Shown piece by piece: positions 34,581 through 47,500 of a stretch of DNA of 64,000 bases (its first letter is position 1; the number at the start of each line of letters is the position of its first letter). The notes under the pieces were generated by a model. The model was given only the letters and a program-made list of their open reading frames with translations. It made no database searches and was not told the DNA's origin. This DNA is from Asterias rubens (lineage: Eukaryota > Echinodermata > Asteroidea > Forcipulatida > Asteriidae): positions 3,361,488 to 3,425,487 of the forward strand of contig NC_047076.1 in assembly GCF_902459465.1 (NCBI RefSeq), given 5' to 3'. A program made the translations under genes and the position numbers.

Positions 34581-35735
34581 AGCAAAGACATTTTGCTCAG
34601 CAGTATTTGTCTGCCCCCCCCCCCCCCCCCCCACAAAAAAAACAACAGTTTTATTGACCCAGATGAACAGCCTGTTATTTGAATAGGCCTGGGAAGGCTT
34701 CACATAAAACTTTCAAACTATCCGGCCCTTATGCACCAAATGAAACTCACAGAAACCCTAAATAGAAAAAATTGTCAAACAATCCTCCAAATGATTTATG
34801 ATTTTCTATGATTTTTATCTTCTAGAGTTATAATTTATATTTTATTGGTTTTTTTTTGTAAGTGGCGGTTTTTTTTCCCTCGCAAAAATGTAATAGTTTT
34901 TAATCTTAACGAATCCAGCATTTCAGGCTTGTATTAAACTTCAATTGTATCATTGTATGTAACAAAGGTTTTTTTTTTCCCTTGTCATCGTGCGCGTGCT
35001 TGTTTTTGTTTTGTTTTGTTTTGTTTTGTTTTGTTTTTAAGTGTTTTTTCTGTGATTATACTTTTCATTTATGTATTTCATTTTTTCATATAGGGGCTAT
35101 TTCTAATAATTATGGCTATCCTTGGTTTTTGTTTTAATTGTCTCTGTAATAATCATAAAAATGTTTGATTTTTGCAAACATGTCATTTCTAGCACACCTT
35201 TTGATGATACCGACCATGCTTTGTGTTTTTAAAACCGAAATAAAAATTTAAACAAACCACTCCGGCAGAATTTACAATTGGGCTTGCAAAAAAGAAAAAG
35301 TCTGGTGCATTGAAATAACGGTCATAAACTAGACTTCCCATGATGTACATTCGTTGCCTGCACTTTCTCATAGCACGATCGACTGTTTGTTTGTACGTGT
35401 GAACTCGCACAAAACAATTTACGTGCTTCGGAAGTTCGAGCAAATGCAGTCTTAAAACTGTTGTTTTCCTTCTAGTATTACTGATTTTGTGCTTCAGATT
35501 ATTTGTACATCATTAATATGAATAAGTAATATATTTTGACACTTTGTGGCTACCAAGGAGTGATTAACGGTGTCGATTTGAGGAGAACTTTGCCGGTGAC
35601 TTTCTTGACGAACGAGCCATCACCACTACTCCAGCTCACAGCTTAACGGTATACCGTGCAATCGAACTTTTCTACGGTTAGCAACTCCTAACCAACCACG
35701 GTAGTGAGTTAAAAGTCCGAGAACCAATTTACAAT

Positions 35736-38700
35736 ATGTCAGCTGAAGTTGAAGCGAGGGGTTTGGAAGCAGGGGGATCACAAGATGACGTAAGTTCGCC
35801 TTTTGATTTGATGTAATTATTGATGTTTTTACTTTAAGTTTTAGTTTATAAAATACATTATTGATATATAATGTGACTGTGAGTGTTGATTGATTGATTG
35901 TTGTATTTTTTTGAATATTTTAATTTTTTTTTATAATAAATAAATCAGGATTTAAATAAAAAGTGAACCCGTTGACTCAAATCCAAATAACATTGAATGA
36001 TGGTTGAATGAGGGTGTCATCTATTATATACTCCTGGACCTAGAACTAAGACAATAGGCCTATCATGTGACGTGCTCTAAACCAATGAAAAGGCAGAATA
36101 TTGGTAAGGGGTGTTATAAAACTTACTATGACTCATTCTAGGGTGAGGTTTCGGATCCGCTAAATCATGGAGATGATGATATAGCCATGTGTTACTGTTA
36201 GCGGAATGGACATAATGTCTAGGAGTAGTGCAATGTAGCATAGCATGTCTAGCCCACCTTGTTGCTGTCCTAAAATGGCTCTCGGTCTCATCACAGATGC
36301 CATTATCTACTTTGCGGCTAGAGGGATCGAATAGTCGTGGCCAAGCCAGTTAATGAAGTGTTTTTTTCTTCTCGGATTTGAGGCTTGTATTTTTTTTTTT
36401 AATGGAAATAAAGCCTTAGGGCCTTGTCACACGAGGCAACTTGCAGGCAACCAACTGCAGTGCATGCTACAGAACCACTTTGGTAGCAAACGTGCCATGT
36501 TTCAAACATTGTATTACGATCCACAAGAAAAATAGGTGAACATTCAAATGTGAATGGGTTTTTTTCATAGAGATTGCCTGGAACTGTTTGCCCGTAAATT
36601 GCCTTGTGTGACATGGCCCTTACAATGTACCAAATGGTTTGATTCCTCTCATGTGAGTCAGAGTGACCATGACAATATGTTGGGACAGAACCAGATTACA
36701 TTTTTTCACTTGCGGTAGACATTTGTCACAAAAACAGACACTGTGCATGTTCAGAGTGCTAGTCCGGCTTGAAAGACATACCTGTGATTTATCCGGATTT
36801 TATCTGATTTCTATATCTCCTTGTGCCTTCAAAATTTCTTGGAAGAGGCAAACTTGCCAAAGCAGAAATGAAAAGACATGTTCTGATTTTCGGGGCCTAA
36901 TTTCATGACTCTGCTTACCACCAAATCTGTGCTTCTGATAACCATTTTTCGCTTGCCAGGAAAGCGCAGAATTTCTGCGCTAGCTGTGTAAGCGTACAGT
37001 TCTTAGTAACGTGGAGTACACATGCACACAAGCCAAAAATGCCCGTGAAATAAGCTTGACGTAAGCGAAGAATTCCCTGCTTCCGCAAGCACTGATTTTT
37101 TTGCTTACGTCAGCAGAGCCATGAAATTGATCGATTTGAAATGATAGACAGTCTGTAAACCTCTGAAAAGTAACATTTTGTACTATGGGAGCTTCATTTC
37201 CACAAAGAGGAAAATGTGAACCAATCTTTTTGAGGATTTTTCTTTTTGTACATTATTCCCTGGAAAATGGCACACCCTTAAGACCTACAATTTGTATAAC
37301 CACACTGAAAACCTTGTTCAGTATTTTCTTGACTGAAAACAAATTATTTCAGTCTCACCCTTGATGTGGAAACCAGGTAAAAAATTCTTAAAGCCTATGA
37401 AATTGGGTCCAGAAAGTCACTAAATATTTTAGTTTCTTAATTATTAGCCCCACCGATTTTGAATAGTTTCTCCAATCTCCCCTGCTAGCTCAATCAAAAT
37501 TATGCATTTGTTTGGGCTCTTTCATCAGTCGTTATCTTTCCCTTGTATTTTATTTGCTTTTCTCTTTGTTCAATCTCATTTAGTCATTTAACAGTAACCA
37601 GCCAAGATTAGGTTCACGTCGGTTTGACTGGTTGGTGGCATGTCCCTCTCAATTTTTGCCTTGCAAAGAATGTCAAGCAGTATTTTTTGTTTTGAAACGA
37701 CTTTAATAAATGTTTGGGTCCAGAAAGTCACTAAGGATTACAGTTTCCCTAATTACCAGTTTTGAATAGTTTCTCGCCTGCTGCCAGCCAAAATAAAAAA
37801 AATTGAATTTGCGTGGGCCCTTTCATCAGTCCTGTCATTATTTCCTTTTCTTCATTAAAGGCAGTGGACACTATTGTATTGGTAATTACTCAAAATAATT
37901 ATCGGCATAAAACCTTACTTGGTAAAGAGTAATGGGGAGAGGTTGATAGTATAAAACATTGTGAGAAATGGCTCCCTCTGAAGTGACGTAGTTTTTGAGA
38001 AAGAAGTAATTTTCCACGAATTTGATTTTGAGACCTCAGATTTAGAATTTGAGGTCTCAAAATCAAGTATCTGAAAGCACACAACTTCGTGTGACAAGGG
38101 TGTTTTTTGTTTTCTTTTATTATTTCGCAATTTCGACGACCAATTGAGCTCAAATTTTCACAGGTTTAGTATTTTATGCAAATATGAGATACAGCAAGTG
38201 AGAAGACTGTTCTTTGACAATTACCAATAGTGTCCAATGTCTTTAAAGACAGTGGACACTATTGGTAATCACTCAAAATAGTTATTAGCATAAAACCTTA
38301 CTTGATAACGAGTAATGGGGAGAGGTTGGTAGTATCAACCATTGTGAGAAACGACTCCCTCTGAAGTTACGTAGTTTTCAAGAGAGAAGTAATTTTCGAC
38401 GAATTTGATTTTGAGACCTCAGAATAAGATTTTGAGTTCTCGAAATCAAGCATCTGAAAGCACACAACTTCGTGTGACAAGTGTGTTTTTCTTTCATCTC
38501 GCAACTTTGATGACCAAATTTTCACAGTTTGTTATTTCATGCATACATGTTGGGGTATTCAAGTGAGAAGTCTTTAACAATCGCCAATAGTGTGTCTCCA
38601 GTGTCTATAAAGTGAATCTTCTTTGTGCAATCTAAATCTCTAATAGTCGAGATATTCAGAATCTGTTAATTTTTTATTTGATATTGTTGGCATCTTTAAT

Positions 38701-41700
38701 GTCCTCGAATTAGTAGAAATATGGTCAGAGTTTGAACCCAAGATCGGACCGAACGAGGACCCAGGCTTCATATAAACTCATGAAAGTCATATTAGCCACT
38801 CATCATACACTTACTGCTTCTTCTTACGAAGAAAGCAGGTCAGTGATATTTCTACTGAATGAGGTAATGCAACATATTGTGAGAATCTGACTACCTAAAA
38901 AGACTCCTCCCCGAAACCATGGTTGCCAAAAAATAATTTCCAATTTTCATTTTTAAGATTGTATTGCTTCTATTTTCCCTCAAAGTTAATTTTATTTCCA
39001 CATTTTATATATTTCTCCTGAGTAAAATTTAAAGAAATAATTATATTTCTGTTGACATTTATGAGAAAGTGGCAAATCTTTGACTTGAAACTTGTATTAA
39101 CTCCAGCTACTTTACAGTGTGGTCAGTATGCAGGACGTTTTGATGAATATTCATGTATGGTAATAAGTAACAGGTCAGTGAGACTGTTGTGTGTGTGGAT
39201 GGTGTGTGGGCGGGCTTTGTGCACTGCATGCATGTGTGCATAATCACTTGTGTATTCAGTCGGCCAGCTGGTACTGTGTACTGCCGCATGCTGTGTAATG
39301 TACATTATGATGTGCATTGTAAATCTGTAATTGACATCTTGATTTATCGATACTAAATAAATTTTATGGATTCTCCTTTCAACTACAGGGACTTCAAGGA
39401 ATGAAGGAATACAGACTTGTTAAAGACACAGAGCTAAGATTTGAAGTGGAAAAAAATGAGATTGTCCATGTGCAGGTGCTGTACCATATTTTGTTTATTT
39501 TAAATTTTTTATGAAACTTGCTTTGAGAATCACTTAAAGAAAAGTAGATTACTTTTATATTGTTCATCTCTTTGTTTATCCATAAAGCTAAAGTTTATCT
39601 GAAAAGAGTGAAGATGTTTTTGATAATGAACAAATACAAGTTACACTTATAACTGTAATAACTATTGTTTGGGTGACTAAATATCAGTTTGAAACCTTCT
39701 AAAAATTGTTTTTATTAATTTGTTCATTTGTTATTTATTTTATTTATTTATAATATTGTTTGTTAATCACAATGTTTTGCAAGGTTTCAGAGTACAAAGC
39801 TGGTTAATTGAGAATTTTTTTTATTTGAGCCTTACTTTAACATTATTTGATGGGTTTCAAATCCTCATATAATTTGTGTTTAAAGGCAGTACTTTTAGTA
39901 ATTGTCAGAGACAAGTATTTGAGTTTCCCAACATCATGCGTTTTTTTTGTTTTACTGTGAACATTTGGACTTGATTGGCCATCAAAGTCGCCGGAAGAAA
40001 ATACTGAATGAAACAGCATCCTTGTTGCATTGAATTGTGTGCTTTCAGATGCCTCAGAAAGGGTTCTCTCAATTATCAAATTTAGGGGGGAAAAGAATAA
40101 ATTATCTCCTTCTCTAAAAGTACAATACTTTAAAGGGGTTGTTTCTAACGATGTTTCGTAGTATCACCAGCTCTCCAGTGCTCAATACCAAGTAAGTTTT
40201 TAGTGTCATTAATTTGAGAAATAATTACCAAAGGTATATCCTCCCTTTTAAGTTATATGATTGACTCCCTTCATTTACTCTGTAAAATTTGATACTTCTA
40301 TTTCAGTTGAAAGAAGGGTTGGCGGAAGTCTTTGGCACCGAGCTCTTAAAGAATCGAACCTATAAGTTCACCGCATTGTCCAAGGTGGCTGTCTACACGT
40401 GGCATGGTTGTTGTCTTCATATATCCTTTTTTAAACGGGTTGCCATGGTAACTGGAGACCCAAATCCTAGTATCTTCGGAGTGAAATGTTGATTTGAAAC
40501 ATTGGAAACGTTGGGAAATTTAGAAGTTATACAAAGTGCTTAAAAGCCATTCGGATTTCATACACTTTCGGCACAGGTAAAAAAAAAAAAGTTCACAGAA
40601 TTACAAATATCTTACATGGTTTACAGAAGGTAATGGTGAAAGGCTTCTCTTGAAATAGTATTCCATGAAATGCTTTAATTTTCGAGAAAACTTTAAAACA
40701 ATTATCAAGTCTTGTTGTCGAGAATTACGGATTTATTTTATACGCACGAAACGTGCGGAAACAAGGTTGGGTTTTCCCCGTTATTTTCTCCCGACTTTGA
40801 TGACCGATTGAGCCTACATTTTCACAGGTTTGTTATTTCTTAAATCAGTTGTGATACACAAAGTGTGGGCTTTTGGACAATACTGTTTACCGAAAGTGAC
40901 CAATGGCTTTAAAATTGGGCGATAATTCTACAAGAGAACAGAGCTTGAAGCCCAAAATGTGTACTGCACTTGTCAGACTATTTTAACAAGACCACAATTG
41001 AAATGAGGAAAAACTAATACCAGTGGACACAGTTTTTATTATTGAACTATATTAATTTGAACAAATGCTGAGAGAAGAATTATCTCATTATTGTACTGAG
41101 GTTTAAGTATTCTTCACTACTCATCATAATTGAAAGATATTTTTCAGACTGAGAAAAGTCAATAATATTTGAACCAGACTATCAGCTTCTTCTCAACCAT
41201 ACACTCTTGATTTGCTGAGTTGTAGAACAAGCAGCCGTTCCAACAGCTTTATTCCATATACTGCACCTCTTTGGAATTCCTTGCCCGCTGCTTGTTTGAT
41301 CCCTCCATCCTACAATCTAGACTGTTTAAGAGGAATGAATATCAAGTCATACCTTCAGCTCTCCTGAATTATTTTTCACATTTAACAATATTATTGTTCT
41401 TCTTGTAGCACTTTACCAAGAGTGACTTTTATTAGCCTTGTTTAGGGCAAACTTTCATAAATGTTTTTTTATTTAAGTGGTTTTATTATTTGATATCTGA
41501 TATTAAAAAGTCGCATCCCCTTAAGGTGATCCCCTGTCTGCCGCTTCCCAGGTTGTATCGTTACCCGGGTGTGATCCCTGGCTACACGGCAGTTTGCGGT
41601 TGAATGGCTTCTGACAGGCACCCCCCCCCCCCAACAACACTATTGACTAAATAGGGAGACAGCCAACATAGGGCTAGATAGCTCAGTTGGTAGAGCCACA

Positions 41701-44454
41701 TTAAACCGGAGGTCGTTGGTTCAAATCCCGCTCTAGTCAATTTTTCTTTGTTCAACCCAAAATCAAATGTTTTTTTTAACACAAGAATACTGGATTTGAA
41801 TTTACTAGTCTGATGTTTAAAATCTCAGCCAGTGTAAAATTCATGTTTTTTTTTAGACGTCCAATAGATTCCTTAACCGTCCAATGCACTTGAAGGGTAA
41901 GACTGAGGTAGCGTACATTGCCAAAGATACCCCCATGACGACCTATCTGAACACACATGCAGCCTTGGAGCAGATGAGACAGCAGGCTGAACAAGAGGGC
42001 ACAAGAGGGCCTCGGGTAAGGAGTTTAAAATCGTCATACAAAACAAGGAATTGCAGAGGTACAAAAATTTTGGCATGGAGCACTTTCGTGATGCATTGTT
42101 TTTGCAGTAATAATAATAATAAACCGTTCTTATATATAGCGCATATCACCGTGAGGTCCCTATGCGCTGTAAAAGGAAATCAACAATTTCACAAAGTAAA
42201 CAGTGTATGTTTTCATCCAGGTTTTGAATTGTTCTGATGTCTCAGCCTGTTTAACAACCTCTGGAAGACTGTTCCATAATTGAACTGCTGCATATTGGAA
42301 AGAGCAAGAACCATATGACTTTGATAACTGGGGGAGTCACAGAGGGATTTATGTGAAGATTGCAGATTTCTAGTTGTTTTGTACTCCTGAACTAAGCTTT
42401 GAAGATAAACAGGGGCAATGCCATGGATACATTGATAAGTCGGAACCAAAATTGTTAGGCGACGAGTTGTAAATTGTTGACGTATACTTCTTCTCCCCTG
42501 ACTTTACCTTTTAGGTGATGATTGTCGGTCCGACAGATGTTGGTAAAAGTACACTCTGCCGTCTGTTACTAAACTACGCTGTTCGAGTTGGAAGAAGGCC
42601 CACATTTGTTGATATTGATGTTGGACAGGTAAAGCTGAAACGTGTTGTGGCTGATCAGTTAAGAACACCAGACTCAAGCTCTGGTGTTTCCATAGAGCTA
42701 TATATATTGACTAGAGCGCTAACTTTCTCTGCGTTTTGAAGCCACCCTGGGCGCAGACATGTTTGATGTGTTGCGTGACTACGGAACGATTTTAATTCAC
42801 ATTGGCACCTTTTTTTTTACATTCAGCGTGTGCGCTTACGTTCGCGACTACCCATTCGCGTCTGTCCGTGCTACGAAAACCGTAAGTTCGACTTGATTGA
42901 CGTACTTAAAAAAAGTATACGCGCCTTTTAAACATGACGCACATGAACCTCGCAGTTTGTACACTCATCAGCAGATTTGCTGCATTTTTTGGTTCGATGA
43001 CACATAGAAAAGAACAAACGCACTATCATGCAAATAGCCGTACAATTGCCGTACAAAGAGCTTTTGTATTAGTTTGTACATAAACATGGATGCGCCCACA
43101 AGGCTTCAAAACTTTAGTGCGCGTATAATGGGGTGTTAGCGCTCTAGGCAATATATATAGCTCTAAGGGTGTTTCTGATCAGCAGAGTTTTATCCTTTAT
43201 CGGCGGCATTCATTTTGTTGTCAAGCAATATTTTCTAGTTCTAGTTAAGCAGCTCTATGAAATTGGGCCCTGGTGTTGGCTCTGTGTGACATTCTTCGTT
43301 GGTTTATTTTTGTCTCCTGACAAGACAATGACTAGAGCAAGCTAGTCAAAATGTTGAGACCAATTAAGAACTCACTCCGCAGTAGTGAAGTTTATAACAA
43401 TCCACTAAAAGCTAAAGTAGTAGTCCCAGCCAATTTTTTTACATTCCCCCCAGATAGTAGTTAAAAAGCAGAACAGTTCTCTTTAGAACTGAGAAGTGTC
43501 CTGAATTCCGAATCATCTACTCCGCGATAGTAGAGTGTAAAGCAAGATAGTTTTCTGAAGAACAAAAATCTACCTGGCAAGAAGATACACATGTGGTATC
43601 CTAGATACACACATGGTATCCTAACCCTAACCCAATCCCTAACCTAACCCAAATATATTGATACCTCACCATGCAATGTCTCAAATCCCATTTATTTAAA
43701 TTGTTGTCTTTATTTTATCCGCAGGGTGTAATCTCAGTTCCTGGTACCATTGGTGCTTTGCTGATCGAGAGGCCAGCCGACGTTGAGGAGGGCTTCTCGT
43801 TAGCCGGTCCTCTCGTGTACCACTTCGGTGCGACGACCCCGGGCAACAACATGAAGCTGTATACCTTACTAGTGTCCAATATGGCTGGGGTGTTCAACAG
43901 ACGATGCATGAACAACCAAAAAGGTACGTGGTGTAGACTTTCCATCAACGTGATTTTCTCCATCAATTATGGAATTGTCTGTTTGAATGATCTTCCCATC
44001 AAGGGAACTCGGCAAACTCCCACAAAGGGATATAAACACCAAGCTGGCGACAGCCAATTTCCTCATACAAACATTGGTTTAACGTCTATGATTATGAATC
44101 ACATAAATCAAGAAATTGTGATTCAGTAACGAGACGGCAATATTTATTCCAGTCATTGTGCAATCAGCAGTTAGCTTGGGGGATTCCAACCATCGACCCT
44201 GTGGTTGCAAGTCTTGCAGTCTAACCGCTTGACCACGGTGACTACCCATCCAACCGAGGAACTCAAACAGTGTCTCAGCCTTCAAACTGGCTCTCTCAAG
44301 ACCCACCTTTTCCCCTAGTCTGTTGCTGGTCGACAGCGTCTTTGTTCTGTCTTGTTTTCCTTTTTGTCTTCAGCGCTTTGTATCCTTTGGCAATTTGGCA
44401 CTTTATAAATACAGTTGTTATTTATTCTGTGTTGCTTCTGAAGGCAGCAACAGC

Positions 44455-44522
<68 letters not shown>

Positions 44523-47500
44523 CATTTATAATGCGCCATCTATCTAGTGTACAAGACCCTATTCCGAGGCGCAGAACAAAAAACAATACATACAACAAAA
44601 AATCAAATTCTCTAAACTTTAATGAACTTTGAACTCTATCTTGACCTTTGACATTTTTTAGCGGGTGTGAGTGGCTGCATTATAAACACCTGTGGTTGGA
44701 TCAAAGGGGATGGATATAAGTGCATCACGCATGCAGTCAAAGCTTTCGAAGGTAAGGATTACCACCTGAGTAATAATATGGGTTTTTATATATAGCGCTT
44801 TATACACCCGAAGGGCATCTTAAAGCGCTTCCAACATCATTACCCCTGGTCAATGGGCCATTTAATTAATTCCTTAAACCATCTCAGCTCCCTGGGAAGT
44901 ATACAGCCAAATATGTAGCGCACAACTTATTTCTTTCTCATTCCCAAAGTTTAAAGCCCACCCTGATCTTCCTAGAAAATACGCCCAAGTTTGAATGTTC
45001 AAAAGCTCCGTTGGATCATATCTCATGACACGTCTGACCAGTAAACCAAAATGTCTGTGAAATCTTTTTTTTTTTTTTTTTTAAGTTGATGGTGATGAAC
45101 CACAATCCTTACAAGATAAATTGTAATTGGTGTTAGTTATCTCATTATTCATCTCGCAGTTGATGTCATCATTGTACTGGATCAGGAGAGATTGTACAAT
45201 GAGTTGGTGAGGGATATGCCCTCATTCGTCAAGGTGGTGTTGCAGCAAAAATCAGGAGGGGTAAGTAGGGTGGAGGTCAAAAGTAAGGCACAATCTCGTT
45301 GCGAAGGAAAGTTTTGTAGGCATAGTTAGTCGACCCTAAGAGTGTGTTTTCTGCGGCTGTAACCAATTACTGTTTCAGTCATTGACCGGTGATTAACCAA
45401 TGTCCAATTCAGTCAATCTAAACAATTATTGGTCATGACCGCGAAATTGCACCCCAGAACGTTCTGCTGGACAGTGACATTGTAACCAACTACAGGAATA
45501 ATTCTTCATTAGGGACTTTTTAATGTTCAAATGGAACGCGTCGGCCGTCCAACGGACTGGTCTCTGTACTTCTGCAGAAATCTTAACAAAGAGCAGTATT
45601 TCGAAAGTTTCGACCACTTATAGCTCAGTGTCTTGCTCAAGAACACGTGTCTCGGCCAGAATTTTAACCCACACCCTGATAACTTCAATATCAAACTACT
45701 CTGCCTTGTCAAACTAAAAAATGTGTGTAGTTTATTACTTAAAGTCAAATCCCCTTCCAAATGATTCCTCTGCTGCCACTTCCCAGGTTGTATTGTACGC
45801 TAGCCACGCGGCAGCTAATGGTTGTATGGCTTCTGACTGGCACCCAGAACAAAGAAAGTGAGAAAATCAAGAGACCGCCAACGTAGGGCTTGATAGCTCA
45901 GTTGGTAGAGCACCAACACGTTAATCCATGTATCGCTCCAATCAATGTTTTTCTTTGCCCAATCCCAAATTAACTTGTCTTACAGGTTGTTGAAAGGACC
46001 AGGCCCTTCAGGACAAAAGTCCGAGACAGCAGGATCCGGGAGTATTTCTACGGGTTTGAGAAGTGCTTCTACCCTCACTCCTTCGATGTCAGATTCTCTG
46101 ATGTTGAAATCTTCAAAATTGGTGGTAAGTTTGGTTTCCTTGGTTACAGTTGTCTTTGCTTTCTTCAGTGGATGTTTGACATTTGCTCACATTAGAACAT
46201 TTATTTTTAAGTTATCAAACTGTAAAATATATTTTTTTAAAGACACTGGCCACTATTGGTAATTGTCACAGACCAGTCTTCTCACTTGGTATATCTCAAC
46301 ATATGCATAAAATAACAAACCTGTGAAAATTTGAGCTCAATTGGTCGTCCAAGTTGCGAGATAACAATGAAAGAAAAAACACCCTTGTTTTTGCTAAACA
46401 GCTTTATGAAAATGGGCCCTGATGCTAACCCTGTAAGCAGAGAATGGTGACACGGCAGAATTCATTGGGCAGCAGAGTCATAAAATTTGGCCACGTTTTG
46501 AAGTTGAACACCCAGCTTTACCTGTACATTCATTATTCACACACTTTTTTTGCAATTTGGTTACCCATTTTCCCTAAGTTTTTACTAAAAGCTAATTTTG
46601 TTTGCAATTTTTTAGCTCCAGCCGTTCCAAACTCTTGCCTTCCGCTCGGTATGACACCAGAGGACAATCAAACCAAACTTGTCGCCGTTCAACCAAGTAA
46701 GTTTTCTGTTTCCTGCTTTTGTTTGTTATTTTGTTTATTTTTGAAATCTTCCTATCAAGGGAACTCGTCAAACAAACACCAAGCTGGCAACAGCAAATCT
46801 CTATCCTCTATCATACATAAGCATCTATGATTATGAATTGCACGATTCAAGAAATTGTGATTCAAACGATCATACTTATTGTAGTCATTTTGGAATCAGT
46901 TGTTAGCTTGGTAGGATTCGAACCAACAACCTTGTGATTGCAAGTCCTGCGGTCTAACCACTAGACCACGATGACCTGCTTACACTTGTGGCGTGTCATG
47001 GCCGAGCAGTTAAGAGCACCGGATTCAAGCTCTGGTGTTTGATCAGCAGGGTGTGGGTTGGAGTCCCGGTCGAGACACTTGCTACATAAAATTGGGGAGG
47101 AAGTGCTTTCTGCTCTACCGGCCAGGCTTCGGACTGATGATACCCAAGCCTACATCTGTATGGACTGTAAAAGGGGTAACCCTGTTTCAGCCCAAGGAGT
47201 AGGTGGCAACAGCCTCTGTAAAAAAATTATTTTAGCTCACACCTTGAAGTGACCTTCAGGGCTTGTGTGTCTGGCGACTTGCATAAAAAAACATAATAAA
47301 AACATAATAATAGATACATACTACCATTAGGAAGGTCCCACTGCAGCGATAAAGAGAACGATAACGATAAGTCTGATTTCCTCTCCAAGTCTGATTTACG
47401 ATTCATGTTGTTTCCCTCCATAGTTAAAAATGTGACACTTCGCTGCAGCAATAATTTGATTTTTTATTTAATCCTCAAAACCTCCAAAAATGGAGAAGAT

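Larger units (their letters stand above)
26645..35735. other. Intergenic, between divergent DNAJB6 and CLP1
   Basis: A 9 kb gap holding the two promoters and repeats: an inverted repeat at 27281-27427, long foldbacks at 27971-28147 and 28619-28746, a LINE 3' fragment at 28865-28995, TTAA MITEs at 29830-30185, 30352-30714 and 34266-34580, an AGAGCTGC MITE at 31238-31484 and a short hairpin at 32526-32589. A degenerate A/G-rich repeat occurs at 26850-26980 and again at 31660-31820. Nothing with a convincing protein family was seen. The CLP1 5'UTR should lie in about 35560-35735. Confidence 0.55.
40421..41889 (+). other. U12-type AT-AC intron (CLP1 intron 3)
   Basis: The exon on the left ends ...TGT CTT CAT and the intron opens ATATCCTTTT, the U12 5' splice site consensus. 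Near the right end TTCCTTAAC (41869-41877) matches the U12 branch-site consensus. The intron ends CCAATGCAC, with AC at 41888-41889, about 13 nt after the branch adenosine. Joining CAT to TTG AAG GGT AAG gives [15 protein letters not shown], which aligns without a gap to CLP1 of other animals (HGCSVQ-LSGRTEVAY). No GT-AG pair tried here gives that protein. The intron is 1469 nt and has been invaded by a MITE (40540-40912), a LINE remnant (41215-41480) and a tRNA-like SINE (41525-41760). Confidence 0.88.

Noticed and set aside
40421..40492. Extending CLP1 exon 3 to the stop near 40490 (truncated CLP1)
   Set aside because: The U12 signals and the gap-free join to exon 4 explain the sequence better than a truncated protein without P-loop.
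41674..41745. Candidate functional tRNA gene (also 22618, 45887 and 53878)
   Set aside because: A and B boxes are present, but the stems have mismatches and each copy is attached to the same SINE lead and tail, so these are SINE heads.
44315..44632. Open frames encoding poly-Asn and poly-Ile
   Set aside because: They are translations of the (TAA)n microsatellite at 44454-44520, not proteins.
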